From the NCBI GenBank assembly GCA_964442745.1, contig CAYUAI010000020.1, forward strand, positions 1 to 56,374: a DNA stretch of 56,374 nt. The letters are read 5' to 3'. Origin of the DNA: CAYUAI01 sp964442745 (GTDB lineage: Bacteria; Pseudomonadota; Gammaproteobacteria; S012-40). Positions 45,765 to 54,884 of the stretch are shown here, piece by piece. A program made the translations under genes and the position numbers. The notes under the pieces were generated by a model. That model saw only the letters and a program-made list of their open reading frames with translations. It had not been told where the DNA came from and searched no databases. How positions within the stretch are numbered: the stretch's first letter is position 1; each line of letters opens with the position of its first letter.

Positions 45765-46664
45765 ATGAATAAACGTGCATTGATCACAGGGGCAACTGGA
45801 TTTACTGGTTCCAATCTTGCCAGGAAATTATTGAATCACAAATGGAAAGTGGATGTGATTGTACGCCCATCTTCAAATATGCGATTAATTTCAGACGTTC
45901 AGAACAATTTAACAGTATTTGAGTTTGATGGGGATACCGAAAATCTGATAAATATTGTTTCGAAATCAAGTCCTGATATAGTGATCCATATTGCTTCACT
46001 TATTTTGTCAGAACATCGCTCCGATCAAGTTGAATCATTGATTCGTAGCAATGTTCTTTTTGGTACCCAGTTGCTAGAAGCCATGTCAATAGTTGGAGTA
46101 CGATCCCTTATAAATACAAGCACCTTCTGGGAACATTATGAAGGCAATAATTATAATCCGGTAAATTTGTACGCAGCGACGAAGCACGCATTTGGAAATA
46201 TTTTGAAGTTTTACGTCGAAGCAAAACAAATAAGCGCTATTACTTTAAAGTTATTTGACACTTATGGTCCAAATGACCCTAGGCCAAAACTGTTGAACTT
46301 GCTGTTGAGAGCCGCAGAAACTGGTGAGCCACTTGCAATGTCGCCGGGCGAGCAACAAATCGATTTGGTGCATATTGATGATGTTGTGCAAGCATACACA
46401 ACGGCAGCACAGCGACTGCTAGATGGTAAGGTCAATGGACATGAATCATATGGAGTAACTAGCGGCAATCCTATATCGCTTAAAGAATTGGTCGCGCTAC
46501 TTGAAAAGCAAATAGGGAAAAAGATCAATATCGCTTGGGGAAAGCGGCCATACCGAACTCGCGAAGTTATGCAACTGTGGAGTCGTGAGGGTACGATTGA
46601 TGGCTGGTCACCAAAAATCAAGCTGATTGATAGGCTTCGGCAACTGATTTGTGAAATATTATAA
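45765..46664 (+). CDS. NAD-dependent epimerase/reductase, likely last step of the 3,6-dideoxyhexose path
   Basis: 299 residues, SDR fold: ITGATGFTGSNLA near the N-terminus, catalytic YAATK near 130 and a Glu/Asp-rich pocket around GEQQIDLVHIDDVV. It resembles CDP-abequose/paratose synthase-type proteins; which sugar is made is not determined by the sequence. AAGGA lies four bases before the ATG. The gene is AT-richer than rfbFGH. Its 3' end forms one arm of a perfect 18-bp inverted repeat. Confidence 0.82.
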   Translation: MNKRALITGATGFTGSNLARKLLNHKWKVDVIVRPSSNMRLISDVQNNLTVFEFDGDTENLINIVSKSSPDIVIHIASLILSEHRSDQVESLIRSNVLFGTQLLEAMSIVGVRSLINTSTFWEHYEGNNYNPVNLYAATKHAFGNILKFYVEAKQISAITLKLFDTYGPNDPRPKLLNLLLRAAETGEPLAMSPGEQQIDLVHIDDVVQAYTTAAQRLLDGKVNGHESYGVTSGNPISLKELVALLEKQIGKKINIAWGKRPYRTREVMQLWSREGTIDGWSPKIKLIDRLRQLICEIL

Positions 46665-46686
46665 AATTAATATTTCACAAATCAGT
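46643..46686. repeat. Perfect 18-bp inverted repeat at the stop of the SDR gene
   Basis: ACTGATTTGTGAAATATT (46643-46660), an 8-nt loop, then its exact reverse complement (46669-46686). The stop codon lies in the loop. It has no T-tract, so it is not a typical terminator. The downstream arm copies the gene's own last codons in reverse, as in a fold-back duplication. The following 46687-46991 holds only a 111-codon open frame with no recognised homology. Confidence 0.7.
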
Positions 46687-47006
46687 GCTTCCTCCATTGT
46701 TTCTACTAGAAATGAAATCACCCATGGATCACATCTATTCTCAAAGCCACAATCACGGAGGATTAGCACCATCCCAGTCGATCAAATGGGTGATGTAGAT
46801 GATGAGGGCGATATTTCAAACCAAAGCGACATAATAATTAGGCGTGCTGGCCTCGAAAGCCGCACCCTCATCGCTGAGGTTTTTGCAGAAACTAACAAAG
46901 TTATCCACAGACCAAAATCTAACAATAATTTTATGATTTATTTTCCATTAATATTGATGATAGACCTCTTATCTTTTCACCCCTAAAATAAATGAAAAGG
47001 TCACAA

Positions 47007-47741
47007 ATGAATTCATTTGGTGTTATAAATAAAGTAGTTAAAAAGATTTTTCAGTCTGTTGGGTTAGATATCATCCGAGAAAAAAACAGTCCGAGGGTTA
47101 CGTTACTAGGGCTCCGTGAGTTGCCGTTTCGTACCATTATTGATATCGGTGCGAATACTGGTCAGTTTGCCAGAGAAATTTCCAACTTTTTCCCAAATGC
47201 CAAGATTTATTGTTTCGAACCTCTGCCCGAGCCCTTTAACGAGATATCTGAATGGGCCAAAACACAATATGGAAAGGTAGTGCCCTTCAATCTCGCTATA
47301 GGTAATACAGAGGGCAAGGTAGAAATATTTCTTCACGAAGATCATACTCCCTCATCATCGCTACTGGCGACTACTGAACTTACCGAACAGTATTACCCTC
47401 TTACTAAGGGGCAAAGACGCATAAGTATAAAGCAAACAACACTGGATCTCGCTCTTACGGAAGTGAGAGGTGAACTATCATCCAAGACACTAATTAAACT
47501 TGATGTACAAGGATACGAAGACCGAGTTATTGCTGGCGGCAGTGAAACATTCAGAAAAGCATCGGCATGTATTGTAGAGATTAATTTAGATGCGTTATAC
47601 GAGAAACAGGCTGGGTTCATGGAACTACTAACAATGTTTGATGGTTTAGATTATCAATACGCAGGCAATCTTGAGCAGACTTATGCCGAAGATGGCCACT
47701 GTATTTATTTGGATGCTGTTTTCCTGAATAAAAATAAGTAA
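47007..47741 (+). CDS. FkbM-family methyltransferase (first copy)
   Basis: 244 residues of SAM-dependent FkbM type: TIIDIGANTGQF (SAM loop), YCFEPLP, LKLDVQGYE and VEINLDALY. It probably methylates a glycosyl or surface polysaccharide. AAAAGG precedes the ATG at 47007, which is preferred to the one at 46992. The last 30 bases recur at 50124-50153. A hairpin follows the stop directly. Confidence 0.85.
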   Translation: MNSFGVINKVVKKIFQSVGLDIIREKNSPRVTLLGLRELPFRTIIDIGANTGQFAREISNFFPNAKIYCFEPLPEPFNEISEWAKTQYGKVVPFNLAIGNTEGKVEIFLHEDHTPSSSLLATTELTEQYYPLTKGQRRISIKQTTLDLALTEVRGELSSKTLIKLDVQGYEDRVIAGGSETFRKASACIVEINLDALYEKQAGFMELLTMFDGLDYQYAGNLEQTYAEDGHCIYLDAVFLNKNK

Positions 47742-47742
47742 A
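47713..47742 (+). repeat. fkbM 3'-end repeat, copy 1
   Basis: A 30-base sequence (29/30) found again at 50124-50153. Both encode the C-terminus AVFLNKNK and a stop. The 2.4 kb between the two copies contains the IS remnants and a methyltransferase. Confidence 0.85.
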
Positions 47743-47764
47743 CCACCCCATGAGGGGTGGTTTT
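47741..47764. terminator. Strong hairpin after fkbM, possibly an IS200/IS605 end
   Basis: CCACCCC, ATGA loop, GGGGTGG, then TTTT. It functions as a typical terminator for the plus strand. The tnpA remnant starts about 55 bases further on, so the hairpin may equally be the palindromic end of that element, a known feature of the family. Confidence 0.75.
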
Positions 47765-47818
47765 GGAATAACCCCTAGAAAGTTATCCCCAGTTAAATAT
47801 TAAATTGTGCTATTTCAG

Positions 47819-48216
47819 CTAAAAGTCAAATTGGCTTTGTTCAACTGGCCGTTCTTTTTTCTCCTGATACAGCACATAAAGGCGAATCTTTTCTGCATCT
47901 AAACCAATGGTATCGCAACAGAATCCTCTTGCCCAAAAATGATTACCCCAATAGGGCCACTGCTTGAGTTCCTTGAACACACGGTATTGCCGTGCACCCT
48001 TTCACCGTACCGACATAACTCGACACCGCTATTTTTGGCGGAACCATCGCAATTAAATGCATGTGATCGAGTTGGATATTGAATTCCACTACTGCGCATT
48101 TTTGCTGTTCTATCAATGCTCGGATACACCAGTCTACGTCTCATGCCACATGGCCCAGTAAAATTCTAAATCTCCCAAACGATATGATATTGATGAGGTC
48201 AGAGTGTATGCGATAA
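47819..48216 (-). pseudogene. IS200/IS605-family TnpA (Y1 transposase) pseudogene
   Basis: On the minus strand the fragments read QYHIVW, RFRILLGHVA, WCIRALIEQQ, EFNIQLDHMHLIAMVPPK (the HUH-type His pair, HMHL), and finally FWARGFCCDTIGLD, ending QSQFDF-stop. They are in order but joined by frameshifts: a likely one-base insertion near 47990 and a TGA near 48135, with damage near 48170-48200. Not functional. Transposase of a single-strand transposon. Confidence 0.8.
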
Positions 48217-48335
48217 CTTACGGAATCGACTCATTGCTATTCCTCTTGTTTGTTGTGAGGGCAGCATCAAGCAATCGTTCAACCGGCAAAACCGTTGAAC
48301 TCTCACCATGTGCTGAGCTCGTGGTTTTTTATATT

Positions 48336-48529
48336 ATGAATAAAATTTATACGGATTCCATCCTACGGATACGAAAAACTCACAGAAGCCACTGCCGACA
48401 AGACCCGAGCAAAACTAATCGCTGAAGCCTTAAGAGGTAGCGGAAGAAAAAGCGGCAAAGGCTGAAAATACCGCCATCCAAGCGAATGTACGAGAATCAG
48501 AACTTTATGGAGAGCAATAGAGTGAAAGT
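48336..48529 (+). pseudogene. Degenerate coiled-coil gene remnant
   Basis: Read in pieces: GYEKLTEATADKTRAKLIAEAL, then after a frameshift KAAKAENTAIQANVRESEL. It is Ala/Glu/Lys-rich coiled coil, somewhat like DUF1640-type (CCDC90) bacterial proteins. Too short and broken for a firm call. It runs into the next gene's start. Confidence 0.35.
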
Positions 48530-49265
48530 TAAAGCTAGAACAGTGGTTAGGAAACTAGCAGCAAAAGCTGGATTCAACGAATTTGGCACCAGTTTTCGTT
48601 CAAATCACTATTTACGACATAATTCACGAAGATTAGAGCACCTTGCAAGTTTAGGAATACCTGTAGCTAATATGACAGTATTAGAAGTTGGTGCTGGTAT
48701 CGGAGATCTATCAAGTTATTATCTGGACAGAGGATGTAAATTAACCATCACGGAAGTACGTTCTAAAAACATTAAGTATTTAAGAGCGCGATACCCTGAC
48801 CAAGACGTTCAATATCTAGATATTGAGAATCCAGTAGAGATAGATAATTCACCATTTGATATAGTTCATTGTTATGGCCTTCTTTATCACCTCAGTGATC
48901 CTGAGCAAGCCCTTAAGTTTCTTGCTAAGAATACTAGAAGGATACTTTTCCTCGAAACATGTGTCTCATATGGGGAAAGTAAAGAAATAAATCTTACAGT
49001 AGAGAACCAGCATTCCCCCACTCAAGCATATTCAGGTATGGGTTGTCGACCTACTAGACCATGGTTATTTAATCAGCTTCAAGTACTGTTTGACTACGTT
49101 TATATTCCTAAAACACAACCAAACCACGAAGAGTTCCCACTAGACTGGAATGTGGATAAAGATACGTCTGCATTAAAAAGAGCTGTATTTATTGCATCTA
49201 GAGAGGCCTTGGATCATGAAATACTCACATCAAATTTAATCAGTAATCAAATACGGCATGAATAA
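48507..49265 (+). CDS. SAM-dependent methyltransferase
   Basis: 252 residues of class I fold: TVLEVGAGIGDLS (motif I), ITEVRSKNI, FDIVHCYGLLYHLSDPEQAL (motif IV) typical of glycan or small-molecule methyltransferases. Substrate unknown; probably a sugar of the O-antigen. The ATG at 48507 is chosen; alternatives are the ATG at 48486 and a GTG at 48522, preceded by GGAG. It lies between mobile remnants and could have arrived with them. Confidence 0.8.
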   Translation: MESNRVKVKARTVVRKLAAKAGFNEFGTSFRSNHYLRHNSRRLEHLASLGIPVANMTVLEVGAGIGDLSSYYLDRGCKLTITEVRSKNIKYLRARYPDQDVQYLDIENPVEIDNSPFDIVHCYGLLYHLSDPEQALKFLAKNTRRILFLETCVSYGESKEINLTVENQHSPTQAYSGMGCRPTRPWLFNQLQVLFDYVYIPKTQPNHEEFPLDWNVDKDTSALKRAVFIASREALDHEILTSNLISNQIRHE

Positions 49266-49365
49266 CTTCTGATTAGGCAGTGGGCATAAACAAACTGTGC
49301 GTTTTATTGATTTTCACATTGATTAATCTACTCTTTATGATTATGAAAAAAGACGAAAAAAAATC

Positions 49366-50111
49366 CTGATTATAACGGATTTAGGAGAGGGGTATCTTTT
49401 TTGAAATTGTCAGAAAATGTGCGAGAATAATTTCGCCTAAGAAAACACTTAAGCAAAAGACTGACAATGGATACCCCTCAAACGCAAGCCTACCCGGATT
49501 CATCGCGTAGTCACAGAGTTATTCGCCTCCCTTTTGTGCCAGACGATTACGCAGCAATTGTGACCGATTGCACGTTATTTCGAGCCTTCCTTGATGAGAT
49601 GATTTTACTGCACCCAGAGTTGTTTCCCTCGGACATCAGCCGTTGTGGCATTGTTTTGAGGCGTTGGGTAAACGCGCCTTTAGCCAGCGGGTGAGACGCT
49701 TGTATGACTGGGCCTTTGATGCCACCAATGATTTACCCGAAGTGATCACCAAACCCATCAAAAAACTTAAAGATAATTTACGCGTTTATGCGATCAGTTA
49801 TGATCATCCGGGCGCGCATCGTACCAGCAATATGTTGGAGCGACTGATGCAACGCATGAATCGGCATTTATATCACACCCAGTATTTTCAAGGCCATCTT
49901 ACATCCGCCATACTGGGGATGCGAGCTTGGGCATTGATCTATAATTTCGCCCCCTCGAATCCAAATACAGTGAAGAAATATGGCGGTGAATTTAAATCAC
50001 CCGCCGAACGACTCAACCAAAATAAGTACCATGATGATTGGTTACAGAACTTGCTAATATCGAGTTCGATCAGCGGTTATAAATCGCCACCCCTAAATCC
50101 GTTATAATCAG
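49366..50111 (+). mobile_element. Internally deleted DDE insertion sequence
   Basis: 746 bases bounded by perfect 20-bp inverted repeats, CTGATTATAACGGATTTAGG (49366-49385) and its complement (50092-50111); A/T runs outside may extend them. The transposase is split and incomplete, with fragments listed separately. Too short for an autonomous copy, so it is a non-autonomous deletion derivative. Target duplication not clear. Confidence 0.85.
49467..50107 (+). pseudogene. DDE transposase remnant of the IS
   Basis: Two overlapping frames: a 75-residue N-terminal part (start at 49467, LPFVPDDYAAIVTDCTLFR) and a 154-residue C-terminal part (49643-50107) with HRTSNMLERLMQRMNRHLYHTQYF. An internal deletion and frameshift around 49640-49700 removes the central catalytic region. 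Family not determined. Plus-strand codons are intact at each end. Confidence 0.8.
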
Positions 50112-50123
50112 TTTTTTTTATGA

Positions 50124-50153
50124 ATGCTGTTTTCCTGAATAAAAATAAATAAA
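50124..50153 (+). repeat. fkbM 3'-end repeat, copy 2
   Basis: Matches 47713-47742 at 29/30 bases. It starts about 13 bases after the right end of the deleted IS and precedes the second fkbM gene, so it is the orphaned tail of another fkbM copy. Confidence 0.85.
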
Positions 50154-50172
50154 TTAGGTAGTTGTTAAAAAT

Positions 50173-50964
50173 ATGAATTTTGCTACACAAATGAAAAAAC
50201 TAATTAGAAAGCGCTTTGTTCAAGTTAGAATGCTGAAACGCCCATCGGTTAGATATAGTATTGAAAATAAACTATTGCCAAGTATATTTTCTATGACACC
50301 CAGCAATACAATACGGGAGATGTTTCATCTTCCTTCTTCGGAATATCACACACAATTAAACCAAGATTTATTTGCTTTGCTGGTAAATCAATTTCGTGCT
50401 GGTTTTTTCCTTGAAATTGGGGCGAATGATGGCTTTACACTTTCAAATACGATTTATCTTGAAGAAAACTTCGGGTGGACAGGGATTTTAGTTGAAGCAA
50501 ACAAAAAATATACGTCCTCTTTATTAAAAAGAAAAAATTCAGTAGTTGTAAATAAGGCCATCTCTTCTCAAAAGGGCAAGGCAGAATTTGTTGATGCAGG
50601 CTTATATGGTGGGCTGAAAGACAATTTGGATGAATCTCACTCTGTGTACACTAAAAATGCTGCATGTATTACAGTCGATTGTATAGAGTTACAGGAAATA
50701 CTTAATGAAAATCAGGTACCAGAACAAATTGATTTTATTTCTGTTGATGTCGAGGGCGGAGAAATCCCTATCGTTGAACAAATGATATCAGTTAACCGGA
50801 GGTTCAAGTGTGGTTGTATTGAATACAATAATCGTAAGGATGACTACCTACGGATAGTTGCTTTGTTGAAATCTGCGGACTATAAGGTGGCTTGGGAAAA
50901 CCAAACAGGACAAGATCTATTTTTTGTAGACGACCTACAGGTGTATACAAAAAAGTTCGCGTGA
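50173..50964 (+). CDS. FkbM-family methyltransferase (second)
   Basis: 263 residues, distinct from the first: FLEIGANDGFTLSNT, GILVEANKKY and FISVDVEGGEIPIVEQM. FkbM type, a SAM methyltransferase likely acting on an O-antigen sugar. AT-rich with many A/T-ending codons. It begins 20 bases after the fkbM tail repeat. The next gene, wzx, follows about 70 bases later. Confidence 0.85.
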   Translation: MNFATQMKKLIRKRFVQVRMLKRPSVRYSIENKLLPSIFSMTPSNTIREMFHLPSSEYHTQLNQDLFALLVNQFRAGFFLEIGANDGFTLSNTIYLEENFGWTGILVEANKKYTSSLLKRKNSVVVNKAISSQKGKAEFVDAGLYGGLKDNLDESHSVYTKNAACITVDCIELQEILNENQVPEQIDFISVDVEGGEIPIVEQMISVNRRFKCGCIEYNNRKDDYLRIVALLKSADYKVAWENQTGQDLFFVDDLQVYTKKFA

Positions 50965-51034
50965 CCAATAGCTATGCAAAGAAGACTTAGTAAAATAGTT
51001 CATAATAGTCCATTAGCTTGGAAAGTAGTGACGG

Positions 51035-52531
51035 GTGAATAAAAAAAAGACCGTTTGGAATGCAACAATTGCCGTTGTTCAAGTAGTTGTATCAGCAATA
51101 ATGCTATTTGTTCTATATAAATACTTACTAAATACTTTAGGTGTTGAAAGTTTAGGTATTTGGTCAGTAGTTTTAGCAACAACTTCTCTATCTAATATTA
51201 GTCAGTTTGGTTTGTCTGGCAGCGTTACCAAATTCGTTGCTAAATATTTAGCTAGAAAAGAAGTTGAAAAGGTTGAAGGGGTTTTAAAAACTGCGTTTGT
51301 GTCAATTGGCGTAATTTTGTTATTCGCACTTACGCTAGCATATTATCCTCTAGCATGGGTATTAAGTAAGGTTATGCCCTCAGATGGATTAACAGTAGCG
51401 ATGTCACTCCTCCCTTATGCATTGATTTCGATGTGGTTTAGTTCTATTTCTGGGGTAGTCATATCGGGATTAGATGGGTGCCAACGAATTGACCTCAGAG
51501 GGATATTAATGATTATTGGAATCATTTTGTTTACAGGGTTGGCTATTACGTTAATACCAGATTATGGGCTGTTAGGTTTAGCTTATGCACAGATAACACA
51601 GAATATTTTTGTGCTTATTGTTGGTTGGTGGCTTGTGAAAAGAGAAATCATCTCTTTACCTTTGATACCCATTGGTTGGGATTGTAGCCTATTTAAGGAA
51701 ATGATTCGTTATGGAGTTAATTTCCAAATAGCTGCAATAGCAATGATGTTATTTGAGTCGATAACAAAAATGTTGATGACTCACTTTGGTGGTTTAGCAA
51801 TGACGGGGTATTTCGAGATGGCAAACCGTATGGTTTTACAGTTTCGAGCGATTATTGTAGCCGCTAATCAAGTGATTGTTCCTGTCGTTGCAACGCTTAA
51901 AGAGAGAAAATCTTCACAAATAAAGAAGCTATATATAGAATCTTTTAGCTTGGTTCTTGTTTTGTCATTAGCATGCTATGGTTTTGTCATTGTCATTACT
52001 CCCTATATCTCTGTGATTTGGGTAGGAAATTATGAACCGATGTTCGTTTTTTTTGCTTTTATGTCTTTAATAGGTTGGGGGTTTAATACATTGAGTGGCC
52101 CGGCATACTTTAACAATCTTGGTACAGGTGAGCTTTTTTGGAATGTTATAGGCTCAATTATTATTGGGGTTGTTAATGCCCTAATGGGATGCTTCTTAGG
52201 ATATTTTTTAGGAGGAACGGGAGTGGCGATGGCATATGTTTTAGCTCTCTTGGTTGGGAGTACTGTTATTGTTGCAATGTACCATAAAACACACAAGATA
52301 ATGCTGGGAGATGTACTAGATAAAAACTCAATAAAAATAGTAGTTGCTTGTGTTATCGGATGTATCTTAGGTTTGATGATCTATTATACAACCCCCAAAA
52401 TAGATGGTTTGCCTGCGTTGTTCATGCTACTTGTTGTGTCTGTTATTTTGTATTTGATTACAGTTATATTTTCATTAAGGAATAATGCTCAAGTTAATAA
52501 ATTGTTGGCTTTATTCATGCCTTTCCGATAG
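51035..52531 (+). CDS. wzx: Wzx-type O-unit flippase (MATE/PST family)
   Basis: 498 residues with about 12-14 predicted membrane helices and no signal peptide. It moves undecaprenyl-linked O units across the inner membrane. ANRMVLQFRAIIVAANQVIVP-type central region and the LGVESLGIW N-terminal motif fit the PST/Wzx family. The start is GTG at 51035. AT-rich, as is usual for O-antigen processing genes. The partner polymerase is probably the gene at 54885. Confidence 0.88.
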   Translation: MNKKKTVWNATIAVVQVVVSAIMLFVLYKYLLNTLGVESLGIWSVVLATTSLSNISQFGLSGSVTKFVAKYLARKEVEKVEGVLKTAFVSIGVILLFALTLAYYPLAWVLSKVMPSDGLTVAMSLLPYALISMWFSSISGVVISGLDGCQRIDLRGILMIIGIILFTGLAITLIPDYGLLGLAYAQITQNIFVLIVGWWLVKREIISLPLIPIGWDCSLFKEMIRYGVNFQIAAIAMMLFESITKMLMTHFGGLAMTGYFEMANRMVLQFRAIIVAANQVIVPVVATLKERKSSQIKKLYIESFSLVLVLSLACYGFVIVITPYISVIWVGNYEPMFVFFAFMSLIGWGFNTLSGPAYFNNLGTGELFWNVIGSIIIGVVNALMGCFLGYFLGGTGVAMAYVLALLVGSTVIVAMYHKTHKIMLGDVLDKNSIKIVVACVIGCILGLMIYYTTPKIDGLPALFMLLVVSVILYLITVIFSLRNNAQVNKLLALFMPFR

Positions 52532-52893
52532 ATTGTCAAACCAAAGTAGAAATGTCAGCAATTCAGAAGATAGATCTATCAGACGAGTTACTGCGAATAA
52601 TATTTAACGAGACAAAACCATCCCGCTCCCTCATCATTATGCTGATGGAGGTTGCTTATTACTCAGGTTGTGGATTCTATTTTATTGCACCACCTTTTGT
52701 TGTCGGTTACGCCCCGCTTGCCGGTGTGGGCGATGATCGGGGTCTTTATGTCTTAAGACGTATCTGAGTTTTTACGATCACTTGCTCAAGCAACATTCGC
52801 CCATCAATATCGCGATAGATCAATGCGCCAATCAAGTGTTTCCACAAATGTTTAATCGTTATTTTACCGCTGAGGTGTTGTTGAAACGAAGTG
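52532..52893. other. Region with an unassigned open frame on each strand
   Basis: Between wzx and the ISNCY pseudogene. A 71-codon plus frame (52552-52767) and, around 52770-52930, clean open reading in both strands (plus: YDHLLKQHSPINIAIDQCANQVF; minus: KHLWKHLIGALIYRDIDGR). Neither was recognised. Probably the remains of a broken gene. Confidence 0.3.
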
Positions 52894-54272
52894 CTAAGTG
52901 TCAACAATTGATTGTAAGTTTAAACTGATTTCGGCAAGTTCTGGTAGGGTTGAACCTTTATCAAACACCTGGTACGCAATTTCCTTTCCCTCGTACAAGA
53001 TAACTACCTCATGGCTGAATAGATCACACACGGTCACCTGTTTTTGTTTTAATCGGTGTTTTTTTCCTTGTATTTGTATAGATGGATTTCTGGTAGCTCA
53101 ATTTCAGATTGTTTGAGAGCTTTCGTTTGCTGTGCAGTGATAATATCAAATCAATTTCACGCGCCTCGTGTAGGACTTTCCTGTGGGCATCTTATGTGTT
53201 TTTTGCGGGCTTCTCAAAGCGCCCATTGTAGCCTTTAATGAATTCAGGAAGAAACATATTTGCCTCTTCAATAGCGTTGATTCCTCGCCGTCTCATCTCC
53301 TTAATCAGACGGTCTTAAAGCGTTTTATTCGCTCGCTCAACACGCCCCTTTGCTTGAGGGGTACGTGCGTGAATAGCCTCTATATCAAGCGTATTTAGCG
53401 CTCGGCCATATTGCGTTAGCCCATGACCCGTTTGCGCTTCTGGTTATCGCGTGACGGCCACTGGACGTCCGTAGCGCTGCAAATGCTCCTTAGGAATGGG
53501 CATGGAATCACTTCCCGGTTTCTGATCTCATCGTTGGCCCATCTTCGCCTAAAGCGCCTACTGTTGGTGCTCGTTCTTCCATCAAAAAAACTCAAAATAG
53601 AACGCCTATTCTTGCGCTTTTGTTCATTCAGAACGAACACCAACAGTAGGCGAATACAAACTAAATCTGAGCGCGAAACAGGGAAGTGATTCCATGCCCA
53701 TTCCTTTAGTGACCTCCATATGTAGGCTTGTGTTGTTTCGCTCGGTGTGAAGCGTAGTGCGGTGAGTTTGCTCGTGGCATCATCAATGATACGATTAATG
53801 TGCAATATACCCCTCGACCTTCAAACCAATCATGAGGCGAACCATCTATTTGGATGTGCTCACCGAATCTCTCTCGTCTTTGGCGCAATTGAAATACTGG
53901 CTTTTCTTTGCGTTTTTGTTTAGCTTTCCAAAGCCCTTCGGCAAGCATGATGTGCCGTACGCTTTCTACTGACAGCTTTTTAGCATGGATTTCTGTCAGC
54001 TTTTCATGGGCTAGCGTTGGACCAAAATCGCTGTATTTTTCTCGTACCAGTTTAGCGATTTCTGTCCTAAACTCAGCACTGAGTTGATTGTTGTTTTTTT
54101 TGCCACGGTGTTTCGAGATTAACCCTGCAACACCATCCTTCTGGTACCTCTTCTGTAATCGTCTGACCTGACGGGTTGACAAGCCCAGCTTGGTGGCTGT
54201 GCTTTGTTAGCTGATGTGCTTTGATTCTAACGACTTGATGATGTCAAGTCGGTCTATTTCCTGATAACTCAC
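52894..54272 (-). pseudogene. ISNCY-family transposase pseudogene
   Basis: On the minus strand the start (GTG near 54272) is followed by KLGLSTRQVRRLQKRY, HIQIDGSPHDWFEGRG (first catalytic Asp), LTALRFTPSETTQAY, GLTQYGRALNTLDIEAIHA and PQAKGRVERANK (catalytic Glu region), to a stop near 52894. Lesions: an in-frame TAA near 54233, a one-base deletion near 53790, a MITE at 53492-53705 and a gap around 53440. Defunct. Confidence 0.82.
53492..53705. mobile_element. 214-bp palindromic MITE-like element inside the transposase
   Basis: Terminal inverted repeats of 31 bp match at 30/31 (AGGAATGGGCATGGAATCAC... at 53492; complement ending at 53705). A second internal inverted repeat, 23 bp (53555-53577 / 53630-53652), matches at 22/23. 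The flanks carry TT (53490-53491 and 53706-53707), or TTA if counted by one more base, as a short target duplication. Removing the element restores the transposase frame VTKEHLQRYGRPVA. It encodes no protein. Confidence 0.85.
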
Positions 54273-54516
54273 AATGCGAATACCCCTTGATCAATTATGT
54301 CTCCTTGGATATTACCCAAAACGAACATTTTAACTTTGCTCAAACCAGACATTACAGCTTTGCTCCTACAAGAAGACGAAAAAAGGTTTTCATTTTCTAA
54401 TAACTGTGGTTTCATCAACAAGGCCTCTTTTGGTGGGTTTCTTTTGAGAGAAGAAAACTTGTTTTACACCATGGGAGGCCACTTTTCAATTGGTTTTTCT
54501 ATAACTAATTGATTTC
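54273..54516. other. Spacer upstream of the ISNCY pseudogene
   Basis: A 71-codon open frame (54297-54512) has no recognised homology. The sequence ACGAACATTTTAACTTTGCTC near 54321 is a plausible ISNCY end, but the second inverted repeat was not found. No gene supported. Confidence 0.3.
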
Positions 54517-54633
54517 TCAATTAATCGTATTGTAGTAAAAGAGCCGCACTCGATGGCGGATATATTCCATCACCATTTGTTCATCTAACGCCATCGTTGA
54601 CGCAAAATAACCCCTTGTCCGAAATATGATATT
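54517..54633 (-). pseudogene. C-terminal fragment of an IS200/IS605-family TnpA
   Basis: The minus-strand frame reads FRTRGYFASTMALDEQMVME, ending at the stop at 54517. It matches the C-terminal pattern of TnpA (FWARGYFxSTxxLDE), the same family as the remnant at 47819-48216. The rest of the frame, upstream to 54837, does not match. A hairpin TAATTGA / TCAATTA (54506-54523) overlaps its end. 54634-54884 holds no supported gene. Confidence 0.6.
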
Positions 54634-54884
54634 TAGAATCCCAGCGCGTATGGGACAAACTCTTATAATCTCGCATAGGTTTACTTCCTTATTCTCTTTG
54701 GTAAGAGAACTGAAAGTACGCGCTACCGTCATCTCGGTAAAACCTATGGGAGTCTCCCCAGCAAGCATAGCTGTGGGGTTACCCAATTTAATTATTGAGA
54801 ATTCTATGAGATCAAATGTTACAATTAAGCAACGCATTGCCCCTACTGATAACTCAATATTTAAAATAGCCTAAAGTCGAGATC

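Noticed and set aside
46651..46986. 111-codon open frame after the SDR gene
   Set aside because: It starts within the SDR gene end and its inverted repeat, and has no recognised family or ribosome site.
47899..48144. 81-codon minus-strand frame in the IS200 remnant
   Set aside because: It is the wrong frame of the tnpA pseudogene; the matching residues lie in the other frames.
53423..53689. 88-codon open frame across the MITE
   Set aside because: It runs through inverted-repeat DNA and has no homology; it is an artefact of the palindrome.
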